In this document: positions 19,472-28,170 of the stretch, piece after piece
How the letters are laid out: each line of letters starts with the position of its first letter
Numbering within the stretch: the stretch's first letter is position 1
DNA from: Massilia varians
GTDB taxonomy: Bacteria; Pseudomonadota; Gammaproteobacteria; Burkholderiales; Burkholderiaceae_D
Direction of reading: 5' to 3'
Assembly (NCBI RefSeq): GCF_027923905.1
Contig: NZ_AP026966.1
Span: forward strand, 3,349,001-3,413,000
Length of the DNA: 64,000 bases
The notes under the pieces: model-generated
What the model was told of the DNA's origin: nothing
The model's database searches: none
Seen by the model: only the letters and a program-made list of their open reading frames with translations
Translations under genes and position numbers: made by a program

Positions 19472-20923
19472 ATGAGCAATCTGAACGCACGCAACTACAT
19501 CGACGGGCAGTGGCAGGGCGCCGCGTCCGGCGCCGTCGGCGAAAGTCGCAACCCGGCCGACGGCAGCGTCATCGGCAGCTACGCCGCCAGCGGCACTGAA
19601 GATGCACGGCTGGCCATCGCCGGCGCGCGCCGGGCTTTTGACGGCTCGCTGTGGCCGCACGATGCGCGCCTGCGCCAGCTGGTGCTGCTGGAGTGGGCGC
19701 AGCGCCTCGAGCAGCGCCCCGAACTACCCGCCCTGCTCACCCAGGAAAACGGCAAGGTGCTGGCGCAGTCGCGCGGCGAGCTGGCGGCGGCCATCTCGGA
19801 AATCCGCTACTACGCGGGCCTGACCCGCCACATCCCGGGGCACTTCATGGAAGTCGAGCCGGGCGCCTACTCGGCCACGCTGCGCGAGGCGGCCGGGGTG
19901 GCGGGCCTGATCATCCCGTGGAACGCGCCGGTGGTGCTCTTGATCCGCTCGCTCGCGCCGGCTCTGGCGGCCGGCTGCACCGTAGTCATCAAGCCGGCGC
20001 ACCAGACCGCACTGATCACCACCGAGGTGCTGCGCGAACTGGCGGCGGTGGAAAGCCTGCCGCACGGGGTGCTCAACCTGGTGCTGGAACGGGGCAGCGA
20101 GGTGGCGCAGGAACTGGTGGCCTCGGCCGAGGTGGACGTGCTGAGCTTTACCGGCTCCAACCTGACCGGCCAGCGCATCATGGCGGCCGCCGCCCCGACC
20201 ATGAAGAAGCTGTCGCTGGAGCTGGGCGGCAAGTCGAGCTGCCTGGTGTTTCCCGACGCCGACATCAGGTCCGTGGCCCAGCGCCTGGCCACGGCGGCGA
20301 CCATCATTTCGGGCCAGCAGTGCACGGCCGCGCGCCGCGTGCTGGTGCATGCCTCGCGTTTCGATGAGATGAAGCGCGCCCTGAAGGCGGCACTGGAAGC
20401 AATCGTCGTCGCGCCGGGCGACGCTCCGGGCGCCGGCATGGGGCCGCTGATCGACGGCGAGTCGCTCGATCGCGTGTCGTGCGACGTCGAACGCGCCCTC
20501 GACATGTGCGACGAAGTGGTGCTGCGCGGCGGGCGTGGCGACGGCAAGCTGGCGGACGGCCACTTCTTGAGCCCGACCCTGGTCGCGCACGCCGATACCG
20601 GCGCCTTCTTCACCCAGGACGAGATCTTCGGCCCCTTCGTCGTGCTCGAGAAATTCGAGGACGAGAAGGACGCGGTGGCGCGCGCCAACCATAGCGTGTT
20701 CGGGCTGTCCGCGAGTGTCTGGACGGCGGACGGCGACCGCGCCATGCGCCTGGCGCGCGCGCTGCGCAACGGCACCGTCTGGATCAACGACCACAACCGG
20801 CTGTTCGCCGAAGCGGAAACCGGCGGCTACCGCCGCAGCGGCATCGGCCGCCTGCATGGCTACGAAGGCCTGGCCGACTTCCTCGAGACCAAGCACATCT
20901 TCCGCAACGCCGGCCTGGTCTGA
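19472..20923 (+). CDS. NAD(P)-dependent aldehyde dehydrogenase of the hmf operon
   Basis: Aldehyde dehydrogenase of 483 residues. The start at 19472 follows an AGGGGGA ribosome site; the frame is open further upstream without one. NAD-fold segment FTGSNLTGQRIM, general base in LELGGKSSCLVF (Glu), and catalytic Cys in GQQCTAARRVL are all present. Likely oxidises furfural or the HMF aldehyde to the acid, sharing the job with HmfH. A second possibility is oxidation of 2-oxoglutarate semialdehyde from the arabinose pathway, since no dedicated enzyme for that step is in the window. Gap to hmfE is 19 bp. Confidence 0.85.
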   Translation: MSNLNARNYIDGQWQGAASGAVGESRNPADGSVIGSYAASGTEDARLAIAGARRAFDGSLWPHDARLRQLVLLEWAQRLEQRPELPALLTQENGKVLAQSRGELAAAISEIRYYAGLTRHIPGHFMEVEPGAYSATLREAAGVAGLIIPWNAPVVLLIRSLAPALAAGCTVVIKPAHQTALITTEVLRELAAVESLPHGVLNLVLERGSEVAQELVASAEVDVLSFTGSNLTGQRIMAAAAPTMKKLSLELGGKSSCLVFPDADIRSVAQRLATAATIISGQQCTAARRVLVHASRFDEMKRALKAALEAIVVAPGDAPGAGMGPLIDGESLDRVSCDVERALDMCDEVVLRGGRGDGKLADGHFLSPTLVAHADTGAFFTQDEIFGPFVVLEKFEDEKDAVARANHSVFGLSASVWTADGDRAMRLARALRNGTVWINDHNRLFAEAETGGYRRSGIGRLHGYEGLADFLETKHIFRNAGLV

Positions 20924-20958
20924 AGCCGGACAACAAACTGAAAACTACAGGAGACAAC

Positions 20959-22068
20959 ATGAGTTACCTCGAAGGACAGCGCCGCAAGGCGATGCTTGCG
21001 GGCGCATGCCTGGCCGGCTTCCTCTCGGCACCGGCATGCGCACAGGGAAACGTCACGGTGTACGGCATCGTCGATGCGGCGCTGGCCCGCATCAGCAATG
21101 CCAATGCCGAAGGGAAGGCCGTCACCAAAGTGCCGTCGCTGACCGGCAGCCTGCCCTCGCGCATCGGCTTTCGCGGCGAGGAAGCCCTGGGCAAGGGCCT
21201 GAGCGCAGTCTTCGCGGTAGAGGCCGGCTTCGGCCCCGACACCGGCCTGTCCGGCCAGGGCAACCGCCTGTTCGGCCGCCAGGCCTGGGTCGGTCTCAAG
21301 GGCGGCTGGGGCACGCTGCAGCTGGGCCGGGTGATGAACATGACCTACCTCAGCACCGCCAGGAGCGACGTGCTCGGCCCCGCCCTGTTCTCGATCAGCA
21401 GCATCGACCTCTACCTGCCGAATGCGCGCAGCGACAATGCGCTGGCCTATGTGGGCAACTTCAAGGGCTGGACCGTCGGCGCCAGCTACAGCCTCGGGCG
21501 CGACGCGTCCTCGGCCGGCGGGGCCGCGGCAACCGGCTGCCCGGGCGAACTGGCGGCCGACGACGACGCCTGCCGCCAGATCACCGCGCTGCTCGGCTAC
21601 GAGACCGACGCATTCGGCATCAATGCCGTCTACGACCGGATGCGCGGCGGCCCGGGCGCGGCGAACGGCCTCACGAGCAGCGCAAACACCGACCGCCGCG
21701 TAGGCATCAACGCCTACGTCATGCTCGGACGCACCAAGCTGGGCGGCGGCATGTTTGCCAGGACCACGGATGCCGCGCCCGGCAGGACCGAATCGGACCT
21801 TTACTATCTGGGGGTCAGCCATCCCCTCAGCGCCAGCCTGACGCTCGACGCCCAGGTCGCGCGCAAGGCGGTCGACGCATCGGCCGACGATTCGAACCTG
21901 ATGGCCGCGCGCCTCACCTACGCGTTCTCGAAGCGTACCGCCGTGTACGGTGCGGTCGGGCGCATGGACAACCGGGGTCAGGCGGCGATCGCCCTCGACG
22001 TGGGCGGCAGCGCGGCGCCGGGACGCACGCAGAACGGGATCATGGCCGGGCTGCGGCACTCATTCTGA
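20959..22068 (+). CDS. Gram-negative trimeric porin
   Basis: Outer-membrane beta-barrel porin of 369 residues, OmpC-like Porin_4 family typical of betaproteobacteria. A signal peptide ends at SAPACAQG; the mature start NVTVYGIVDAALARIS and the segment SRIGFRGEEALGKGL are standard for this family, as is the terminal Phe (GLRHSF). AGGAGACAAC precedes the start. As the last structural gene of the hmf unit it probably helps furan acids cross the outer membrane. Specificity cannot be read from the sequence. Confidence 0.9.
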   Translation: MSYLEGQRRKAMLAGACLAGFLSAPACAQGNVTVYGIVDAALARISNANAEGKAVTKVPSLTGSLPSRIGFRGEEALGKGLSAVFAVEAGFGPDTGLSGQGNRLFGRQAWVGLKGGWGTLQLGRVMNMTYLSTARSDVLGPALFSISSIDLYLPNARSDNALAYVGNFKGWTVGASYSLGRDASSAGGAAATGCPGELAADDDACRQITALLGYETDAFGINAVYDRMRGGPGAANGLTSSANTDRRVGINAYVMLGRTKLGGGMFARTTDAAPGRTESDLYYLGVSHPLSASLTLDAQVARKAVDASADDSNLMAARLTYAFSKRTAVYGAVGRMDNRGQAAIALDVGGSAAPGRTQNGIMAGLRHSF

Positions 22069-22113
22069 AGTAAGATGCCGGCTTCGGACATCAATACCTG
22101 AAGCCACATTCCC

Positions 22114-23088
22114 ATGGACTTGCGCCAGATTCACTACTTCATTGCGCTGTACGAGGAAGGCACCGTCACCCGTGCCGCGCACAGGCTGAACATCGTCCAG
22201 CCAGCCCTGAGCATGCAGATCGGCAGGCTGGAGGATCACCTCAGCCAGAAACTGTTCGAGCGAGGCAAGCAGGGCATGGTGCCGACCGCCGCCGCGCGTC
22301 AGATGTATCGCCTGTTCGTCCCCATCGTGCGCGACTTCTCGAATGCCGAGGCCCAGATGCTCAGCAGCGAGGGAGAAATCCGCGGACACGTGAAGATCGG
22401 CCTGATCGCCTCGATCACCGAAGGGGTGCTGGTCGAGACGCTGAGCGACTTCTCGAACAAGTATCCGGAGGTGGACGTGACGGTGAGCGACGGCTATACC
22501 AGCACGCTGACGGACTGGGTCACGGCGGGACGGCTGGATGCGGCCATCGTCAACAAGCCGCGCCGCCCGCTGGCGCTCGACGTCGAGCACATCGTCGACG
22601 AGGAGATGGTCCTGATCACCGGGGCCGGCCTGGCGGCCAGCCTGCCGCAGAACCTGGCCTTGCGCCAGGTGCCCGCGCTGGGCTTGCCGCTCGTCCTGCC
22701 GAGCCGCGGCCATGGCCTGCGCAGCAACATCGACAGCTTCGCCGAGAACGAGAACATCGAGCTGACGGCCAAGTTCGAAATCGACTCTCTGATCGCGGCC
22801 ATCAACCTGGTCGAGCGCTGCCCGGTGGCCAGCATCGTCCCGCGTGTCGCGGTGCACCGGCAGCTGGCCAGCGGGTCGCTGCGCGCCCATGCCATCGTGT
22901 CGCCGAGGCTGGTGCGGCGCGTGGTGAGCGTGTCGCACCCGCGCCGCCCGCTGAATCCGGCCACCAAGCTGTTCGTGTCGATGCTGGCGGCGAACCTGCG
23001 CCTGCGCACACCGGGGGCGCAGGCGGAAGGCGAAACGCAGGGCGCCGCGCAGGAAGTGTCCGGCCTGGACCGGCCCGAAGCGGATTAA
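22114..23088 (+). CDS. LysR-type regulator of the hmf cluster (HmfR candidate)
   Basis: LysR-type transcription factor of 324 residues. The N-terminal winged HTH reads MDLRQIHYFIALYEEGTVTR and continues through RLNIVQPALSMQIGRLEDHL; the effector domain starts near residue 90 (EIRGHVKIGLIASI). The tail after residue 300 is Glu/Ala-rich and probably disordered. It lies 45 bp downstream of the porin on the same strand and faces a convergent GH43 gene, so it belongs to the hmf cluster and may be co-transcribed. It is the obvious candidate to bind the 39-bp blocks upstream of hmfH and hmfA; no such block is in front of its own gene. Confidence 0.85.
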   Translation: MDLRQIHYFIALYEEGTVTRAAHRLNIVQPALSMQIGRLEDHLSQKLFERGKQGMVPTAAARQMYRLFVPIVRDFSNAEAQMLSSEGEIRGHVKIGLIASITEGVLVETLSDFSNKYPEVDVTVSDGYTSTLTDWVTAGRLDAAIVNKPRRPLALDVEHIVDEEMVLITGAGLAASLPQNLALRQVPALGLPLVLPSRGHGLRSNIDSFAENENIELTAKFEIDSLIAAINLVERCPVASIVPRVAVHRQLASGSLRAHAIVSPRLVRRVVSVSHPRRPLNPATKLFVSMLAANLRLRTPGAQAEGETQGAAQEVSGLDRPEAD

Positions 23089-23109
23089 TTCCTTCGATCG
23101 ATACCTGCT

Positions 23110-24129
23110 TCAGCGCGACGGCCGGGCCACACGCGCATCCGGCACCGGAGCCCCGAAGTCCGGCGTGCCGTCCGGTCGCCACGTGATGGGCTGCGCGCGC
23201 GTATGGCGGTTCGGGTCGAACAGGGAGTCGCCCGTGATCTTTTCGTAGTTGCGCGCGTGATAGACCAGGATGTCCTGCTTGCCGTCCGGCGTGGTGGTGA
23301 AGGAATTGTGTTCCGGGCCGTACTGCCCGGTCGCCGCATTGGTGCGGAACACCGGCACTGGCGACTTGGTCCATACGGCCGGATCGAGCAGATTGGCGGA
23401 TTCCGCGGCCGTCAACAGGCCCAGGCTGTAGCTGGCGTCAGTGGCGCTGGCGGAATACGTCATGAAAACGCGGCCATTCTTCACCAGCACGGCCGGGGCC
23501 TCGTTGACGTGATGGGTCATCTTCTCCCACGCATAGTGGGGCGTGGTCAAGAGCGTCGCCGGACCCTGGATCGACAGCGGCGTGTCCATCTTCGCGAGGT
23601 ACACGGCCGTCATGTGCCGGTCCGCCGTGGGCGGCTTCTGGGTCCAGGCCAGGTAGCGCTGGCCCTTGACCACGAAGGTGGTCGCATCAAGGGCAAAGGA
23701 TTCCCAGCCGGTCTTGAGCTGCCCCCGTTCGATCCACTGCCCTTCCAGGGGATTGGCGGCGGCATTCTCGAGCACGTAGAGGCGGATGTCGAAAGGGGCG
23801 TCCTCGCGTCCGGCCGTGAAGTACAGGTACCACTTGCCGTCGATATGGTGCAGCTCGGGCGCCCAGATGTGGCGGCTCATCGGGCCGCCGACATGCTTGC
23901 GCCAGACGACCCTGGCCTCGGCCTTGCCCAGCTCGTCCAGCGAACGGGTGCGGCGCAGTTCGATCCGGTCGTATTCCGGGACGGTGGCCGTGTAGTAGTA
24001 ATAGCCGTCGCCATGCAGGGTCACATGCGGATCGGCCCGCTGCAGCACCAGCGGGTTGGCGAATTCCGCTGCGGCGGCCGGCAAGGCCAGCGCGAGCGCC
24101 AGTGCGAAGCTCAGACGGGCTTTCATCAT
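23110..24129 (-). CDS. Secreted GH43 exo-alpha-1,5-L-arabinofuranosidase
   Basis: GH43 enzyme of 339 residues with a signal peptide (MMKARLSFALALALALPAAAAEF). It resembles the subfamily of exo-1,5-alpha-L-arabinofuranosidases: LQRADPHVTLHGDGYYYYTATVPEYDRIELRR is the characteristic start with the base Asp. The middle Asp is in SFALDATTFVVKGQ and the acid Glu in HHVNEAPAVLVKNG. It should release arabinose from linear arabinan in the periplasm or outside. The gene is 16 bp downstream of the LysR gene, so the two are one unit. A paralogue without signal peptide is at 44692. Confidence 0.88.
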   Translation of the reverse strand: MMKARLSFALALALALPAAAAEFANPLVLQRADPHVTLHGDGYYYYTATVPEYDRIELRRTRSLDELGKAEARVVWRKHVGGPMSRHIWAPELHHIDGKWYLYFTAGREDAPFDIRLYVLENAAANPLEGQWIERGQLKTGWESFALDATTFVVKGQRYLAWTQKPPTADRHMTAVYLAKMDTPLSIQGPATLLTTPHYAWEKMTHHVNEAPAVLVKNGRVFMTYSASATDASYSLGLLTAAESANLLDPAVWTKSPVPVFRTNAATGQYGPEHNSFTTTPDGKQDILVYHARNYEKITGDSLFDPNRHTRAQPITWRPDGTPDFGAPVPDARVARPSR

Positions 24130-24145
24130 GTTCAGGGTCCTCGGT

Positions 24146-25087
24146 TCAGTAGATCTCGGAGGCCGCCAGCCTCACCTGCTTGAGCAGCAGGTCCGCGCCC
24201 GGCGCCAGCAGGTGGTCCTGCTGGCGGATGATGCCGAAGGCGTCCATCTTGCAGGGCAGCTCGATCGGCAGGATGCGCATCACGTTCAGCGACGCGTAGT
24301 ACTGCGCCACTTCCTGCGGCATCACGTGCAGCGAATCGGTCTGCTGCAGCAGCGTGGTGATGAGCAGCAGCGCGGTGGTGTCGACCACGTTCACGGGAGG
24401 CTGCAGGCCGGCGCGGCGGAACATCATGTCGAAGCGGTGGCGCAGGATGCTGCCGGGCGGCGGCAGGATCCAGGGCTGGTCGGCGATGTCTTCCAGGCGC
24501 AGGTCCTTCGCTTCGAGCAGCGCATGGCCGGGACGCACCACGGCGCAGGCGGGTTCCTCGGTCAGCTCCTCGTACACCAGGCCGCTCGAGTCTTCCTTCT
24601 CCAGGATGCGGCCGATCATGAAGTCGAGCGTGCCGCGCTGGAGCTTGTCGAGCAGGACGTTGCTGGGCTCGAGGTGCACGCCGATGCGCAGCAAGGGCGC
24701 CTGCTCCTTGATGCGCGCGATCGCGCGCGGCAGCAGCGCCATCGCCGGCGACATGATGACGCCTACTTCCACCTGCCCGGACAGGCCGGCCTTCAGGGCG
24801 ACCAGGTCGTCGTGCGCCAGCGCCAGACTGGTGAGCGCCATGCGCGCGTGGCGGATCATGGTCTCGCCGTAGATGGTCGGTTCCATCCCGCGCGGCAGGC
24901 GCTCGAACAGGCGCACCTCCAGCATCTCTTCCAGGTCCTTGATCTGCTTGGACGCCGCCGGCTGCGTCATGTGGAGTTCCTCGGCCGCGCGGTGGATGTT
25001 GCGGTAGTCGTCCAGCGCGATCAGGAGCAGCAGCTGGCGCGTCTTGAGGCGCGCCTTCAGAAACCAGTTTGGGTTCGTCGTATCCAT
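24146..25087 (-). CDS. LysR-type regulator of the arabinose island (GbpR-like)
   Basis: LysR-type regulator of 313 residues. It begins MDTTNPNWFLKARLKTRQLL, like the GbpR/GguR regulators that control sugar ABC transporters with GguC (AraD1) in alphaproteobacteria and betaproteobacteria. The HTH includes HMTQPAASKQIKDLEEML; the effector domain follows residue 90 (GQVEVGVIMSPA). It sits inside the minus-strand operon: after the importer genes and a GH43 gene, before another GH43 gene. A dyad related to the three island promoters lies 9 bp upstream of its start, suggesting autoregulation. Likely inducer is L-arabinose or a pathway acid; this is inference. Confidence 0.85.
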   Translation of the reverse strand: MDTTNPNWFLKARLKTRQLLLLIALDDYRNIHRAAEELHMTQPAASKQIKDLEEMLEVRLFERLPRGMEPTIYGETMIRHARMALTSLALAHDDLVALKAGLSGQVEVGVIMSPAMALLPRAIARIKEQAPLLRIGVHLEPSNVLLDKLQRGTLDFMIGRILEKEDSSGLVYEELTEEPACAVVRPGHALLEAKDLRLEDIADQPWILPPPGSILRHRFDMMFRRAGLQPPVNVVDTTALLLITTLLQQTDSLHVMPQEVAQYYASLNVMRILPIELPCKMDAFGIIRQQDHLLAPGADLLLKQVRLAASEIY

Positions 25088-25095
25088 CAGGAAAT

Positions 25096-25113
25096 CATAT
25101 CATTTGTGATATC
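25096..25113 (-). promoter_or_regulatory. LysR operator dyad in front of the regulator gene
   Basis: Minus strand reads GATATCACAAATGATATG, matching the pattern GATAYC-N6-GNTATS of the three island promoters; within it ATATCA-N4-TGATAT is a perfect palindrome (25097-25112). It lies 9 bp upstream of the LysR start codon, a position suited to autorepression. Confidence 0.6.
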
Positions 25114-25142
25114 GATCCAATGGAAATGCCGCTCGATGGCTA

Positions 25143-26105
25143 TCACTTGCAGCCAGGCGAGGGGTTGGCGGCCGGCCCTTCCGCCGTTTGCGCCACCGGC
25201 AGCATCTTGCCGTCCGGGCCGTAGTGCAGTTCTTCCACCGCGACCGAGCGGCGGTATTCGCCGCCGGTCGGCAGCTTGCCGTTGTGGTAGAAGATGTAGG
25301 ACTTGCCGTTGAACTCGACGATGGCTTGGTGGATCGTGTTGACGTTGCTGTTCTTTTCCATGATCACCCCGCCGTAGGACCAGGGCCCGGTGGCCGTCGG
25401 GCCGCTCATCACCACGGTCTCTTCGGGGAACTTGCGCGAGTACGAGAGGTAGTAGGTGCCCTTGCGCTTGTGCAGGTAGGCCGCTTCCACGAAGTTGTCC
25501 AGGCCCACGGTGTGGATCGGACCGTCGAGCTCGATCATGTTGGGCTTGAGCTTGGCGTACTTCATCACCGTGTTGCCCCAGTACAGATAGGCCTGGCCAT
25601 CGTCGTCGATGAAGACAGCCGGGTCGATGTCGTCCCACGGAATATCGGTTTGCTTGGTCATGTCGTTGGTGATCAGCGCGGTGCCGCGCGCGTCCACGAA
25701 GGGCCCGGTCGGGCTATCGGAGACGGCCACGCCGATCGCCTTGCTCTTGAGGGCGGCGTGGTCCACAGTCGAATAGAAATAGTACTTGCCATTGCGCTCG
25801 ACGATGTCGGAAGCCCAGGCGTCGCGCCCGGCCCACTTGAAGGTGCTGTAGCGCAGGGGCGAACCGTGATCGGTCCACTTCTTCATGTCGCAGCTGGAGT
25901 AGACGCGCCACTCGTTCATCACGTACTCCTTGCCGCCGACGGGCGCTTCGTCCTTGCCGACATAGACGTAGACGCGGCCGTTGTCGACCAGCGCGGCCGG
26001 GTCGGCGGTGAAGATGTCCTTCACGATGGGATTCGAAGCCCCGGCCAGGGGCGCGGCCAATGCAGCGGCCAGTCCGGCCACGAGTACGGACATCTTATTC
26101 ATCAC
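25143..26105 (-). CDS. Secreted GH43 alpha-L-arabinofuranosidase/xylosidase-like enzyme
   Basis: GH43 enzyme of 320 residues with a signal peptide (ending LAGASNP). Propeller landmarks are IFTADPAALVDNGRVYVYVG (base Asp), DIDPAVFIDDDGQAYLYWG (middle Asp) and NFVEAAYLHKRKGTYYLSY (acid Glu). This fits debranching arabinofuranosidases of the CjAbf43A type, though xylosidase activity cannot be excluded. It is 26 bp downstream of yjfF and upstream of the LysR gene in the importer operon, which supports a role in freeing the arabinose that the importer takes up. Confidence 0.85.
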   Translation of the reverse strand: MMNKMSVLVAGLAAALAAPLAGASNPIVKDIFTADPAALVDNGRVYVYVGKDEAPVGGKEYVMNEWRVYSSCDMKKWTDHGSPLRYSTFKWAGRDAWASDIVERNGKYYFYSTVDHAALKSKAIGVAVSDSPTGPFVDARGTALITNDMTKQTDIPWDDIDPAVFIDDDGQAYLYWGNTVMKYAKLKPNMIELDGPIHTVGLDNFVEAAYLHKRKGTYYLSYSRKFPEETVVMSGPTATGPWSYGGVIMEKNSNVNTIHQAIVEFNGKSYIFYHNGKLPTGGEYRRSVAVEELHYGPDGKMLPVAQTAEGPAANPSPGCK

Positions 26106-26131
26106 GTCTCCTTATATATTGCTCTTATTTA

Positions 26132-27109
26132 TTAGCTTTGCTTCTGACGGAAGCCCATCAGGCGTTGGACCACGCAGAACACGAACAGCAGCGCGCCGAT
26201 GACGATCTTGGTCCACCAGGAGCTGAGGGTGCCGTCGAAGGCGATCAGGGTCTGGATGGTGCCGAGCACCAGCACGCCCGACAGCGCGCCGAGGATGTAG
26301 CCGTAGCCGCCGGTCAGCAGGGTGCCGCCGATGACCACCGCCGCGATGGCATCGAGCTCGGTGCCCTGCGCATGCAGGCCGTACCCGGACAGCATGTAGA
26401 ACGAGAACAGCAGGCCGCCCAGCGCCGCGCAGAAGCCGCTGAAGGCATACACCGCTACCTTGGTGCGGCCCACGGCCAGGCCCATCATCGCGGCCGACTG
26501 CTCGTTGCCGCCGATGGCGTACACCGCGCGTCCGAAGGACGAGTAATGCGCCATCCACACCGCCAGCAGCAGCATGGCGATCGCGATCAGGGCGCCCGGC
26601 GACAGGAAGCCGCCCAGGAAGGGCAACTGGGTCTGCGACATGGCCACGAACAGCGGATCCTCGATGGTGATCGACTCGATGCTGATCAGGTAGCACAGGC
26701 CGCGCGCCAGGAACATGCCGGCCAGGGTGACGATGAAGGGCTGCAGGCGGAAGACATGGATGATGGTGCCCATCGCGCCGCCAAATGCTGCGCCGCCCAG
26801 CAGCACGATGGCGATCACCGCCAGCGGCGGCCAATGCGCCACCTGCAGCAGCCAGGCCGCAACCATGGTGCTCAGGGCCAGCACCGCGCCCACAGACAGG
26901 TCGATGCCGCCGGATAGGATCACGACGCCCATGCCGATCGCCAGCACCAGCAGGAAGGCGTTGTCGATCAGGAGATTGAGCATCACCTGCAGCGACAGGA
27001 AGCCGTCATATGCCTGGCCGCCGGCCAGCAGCATGGCCGCCAGCAGGACCACGGTCGCGGCCGAGGTGAACCAGGGCGCGCTCGACACGCGCGTGGTCAA
27101 TGCGTTCAT
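26132..27109 (-). CDS. yjfF: Sugar (furanose) ABC transporter permease, YjfF-like
   Basis: Inner-membrane permease of the BPD_transp_2/AraH family, 325 residues, about nine helices. Start at 27109 follows AGGAGG and overlaps the ytfT stop by 4 bp (ATGA). Conserved segment LSGGIDLSVGAVLALSTMVA and the late loop DAIAAVVIGGTLLTGGYGYI are typical. It is the fourth gene of ytfQ-ytfR-ytfT-yjfF, which in E. coli imports galactofuranose and in Shewanella (AraUVWZ) L-arabinose. Here the surrounding arabinan enzymes point to L-arabinose, probably its furanose form. Confidence 0.9.
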   Translation of the reverse strand: MNALTTRVSSAPWFTSAATVVLLAAMLLAGGQAYDGFLSLQVMLNLLIDNAFLLVLAIGMGVVILSGGIDLSVGAVLALSTMVAAWLLQVAHWPPLAVIAIVLLGGAAFGGAMGTIIHVFRLQPFIVTLAGMFLARGLCYLISIESITIEDPLFVAMSQTQLPFLGGFLSPGALIAIAMLLLAVWMAHYSSFGRAVYAIGGNEQSAAMMGLAVGRTKVAVYAFSGFCAALGGLLFSFYMLSGYGLHAQGTELDAIAAVVIGGTLLTGGYGYILGALSGVLVLGTIQTLIAFDGTLSSWWTKIVIGALLFVFCVVQRLMGFRQKQS

Positions 27110-28170
27110 GCCGCCCTCCTCTTCCACAGGCTCTTGAACTGGTCGGACTGCGAGATGCAGACCAGGAACACCACGCTTGCTTTCACGACCATGTTGACCT
27201 CGGGCGGGACGCCCAGCGAATAGATGGTGTAGGTGAGCGTCTGGATGATCAGCGCCCCGATGATGCTGCCCATCAGCGAGAACTTGCCGCCGGCGAGCGA
27301 GGTGCCGCCCAGCGTGACCGCAAGGATGGCGTCCAGCTCCAGCATCAGGCCGGCGTTGTTGGCGTCCGCGCTCTTCACATTGGAACTGATCATCAGCCCG
27401 GCCATGCCGGCGCAGGCCGCGCTGAACACATAGACGAAGACGACCAGGGCCGCGGTGCGGATGCCGGCCAGGCGCGCCGCCACCGGATTGATGCCAACCG
27501 CCTGGATGAACAGGCCCAGCGCCGTGTGCCGCAGCAGCAGGCTGGTGGCGGCGAACACCGCGATCACCACGAACAGCGCGAACGGCAGTCCGAGCAAGTA
27601 GCCGCTACCCAGGAAGAAGAAGGGCTGGTAGTAGACGGTAACGATCTGGCCGTCGGTGAGCAGCTGGGCCAGGCCGCGCCCGGCCACCATCAGGATCAGG
27701 GTGGCGACGATCGGCTGCAGGCCCAGGCCCGCCACCAGTGCCCCGTTCCACAGCCCGCACAGCACGGCGGCGCCCAAGGCGGCCAGCAGGGCCAGTCCCA
27801 TCGGCGTCTGCGCCACGTACTCGGGCACGCCGTTGTTGATCACCATGGTGCCGCCGATGAGCATCGAGGCGACGGTGCCGGACAGGGCCACCACCGCGCC
27901 CACCGAGATGTCGATGCCGCGCGTGGCGATCACCAGGGTCATGCCGATCGCGGCCAGCATCAAGGGAGCGGCGCGGTTGACGATGTCGACCAGGCTGCCG
28001 TACAGGTGGCCGTCCTTGATCTCCAGGTGGAAGAAGCCGGGGATCAGGAGGAAGTCGATCAGGAGCAGCAGCGCCAGCGCGGCCAGGGGGCGGAACAGCG
28101 AATGCTGGAACAACGAGGGTTTTGCCGACTGCGCGGGCGCCAGCACGGTTTCCTTGACAGCGACGTTCAT
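27106..28170 (-). CDS. ytfT: Sugar (furanose) ABC transporter permease, YtfT-like
   Basis: Second permease of the importer, 354 residues. Shows VIATRGIDISVGAVVALSGTVA and DAILAVTLGGTSLAGGKFSL, the counterparts of the conserved YjfF segments. It forms a heterodimer with YjfF and docks the ATPase YtfR. Both ends overlap neighbours by 4 bp (ytfR stop with its ATG, its stop with the yjfF ATG), so expression is tightly coupled. Confidence 0.9.
   Translation of the reverse strand: MNVAVKETVLAPAQSAKPSLFQHSLFRPLAALALLLLIDFLLIPGFFHLEIKDGHLYGSLVDIVNRAAPLMLAAIGMTLVIATRGIDISVGAVVALSGTVASMLIGGTMVINNGVPEYVAQTPMGLALLAALGAAVLCGLWNGALVAGLGLQPIVATLILMVAGRGLAQLLTDGQIVTVYYQPFFFLGSGYLLGLPFALFVVIAVFAATSLLLRHTALGLFIQAVGINPVAARLAGIRTAALVVFVYVFSAACAGMAGLMISSNVKSADANNAGLMLELDAILAVTLGGTSLAGGKFSLMGSIIGALIIQTLTYTIYSLGVPPEVNMVVKASVVFLVCISQSDQFKSLWKRRAA

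Noticed and set aside
14993..20923. Ferulate/hydroxycinnamate pathway (ligase, crotonase, aldehyde dehydrogenase, UbiD/UbiX as Fcs, Ech, Vdh)
   Set aside because: Those genes alone could suggest it, but the three-subunit molybdenum hydroxylase, the GMC oxidase and the tight hmfABCDFGE order fit the furan pathway, and no vanillate or protocatechuate genes are present.
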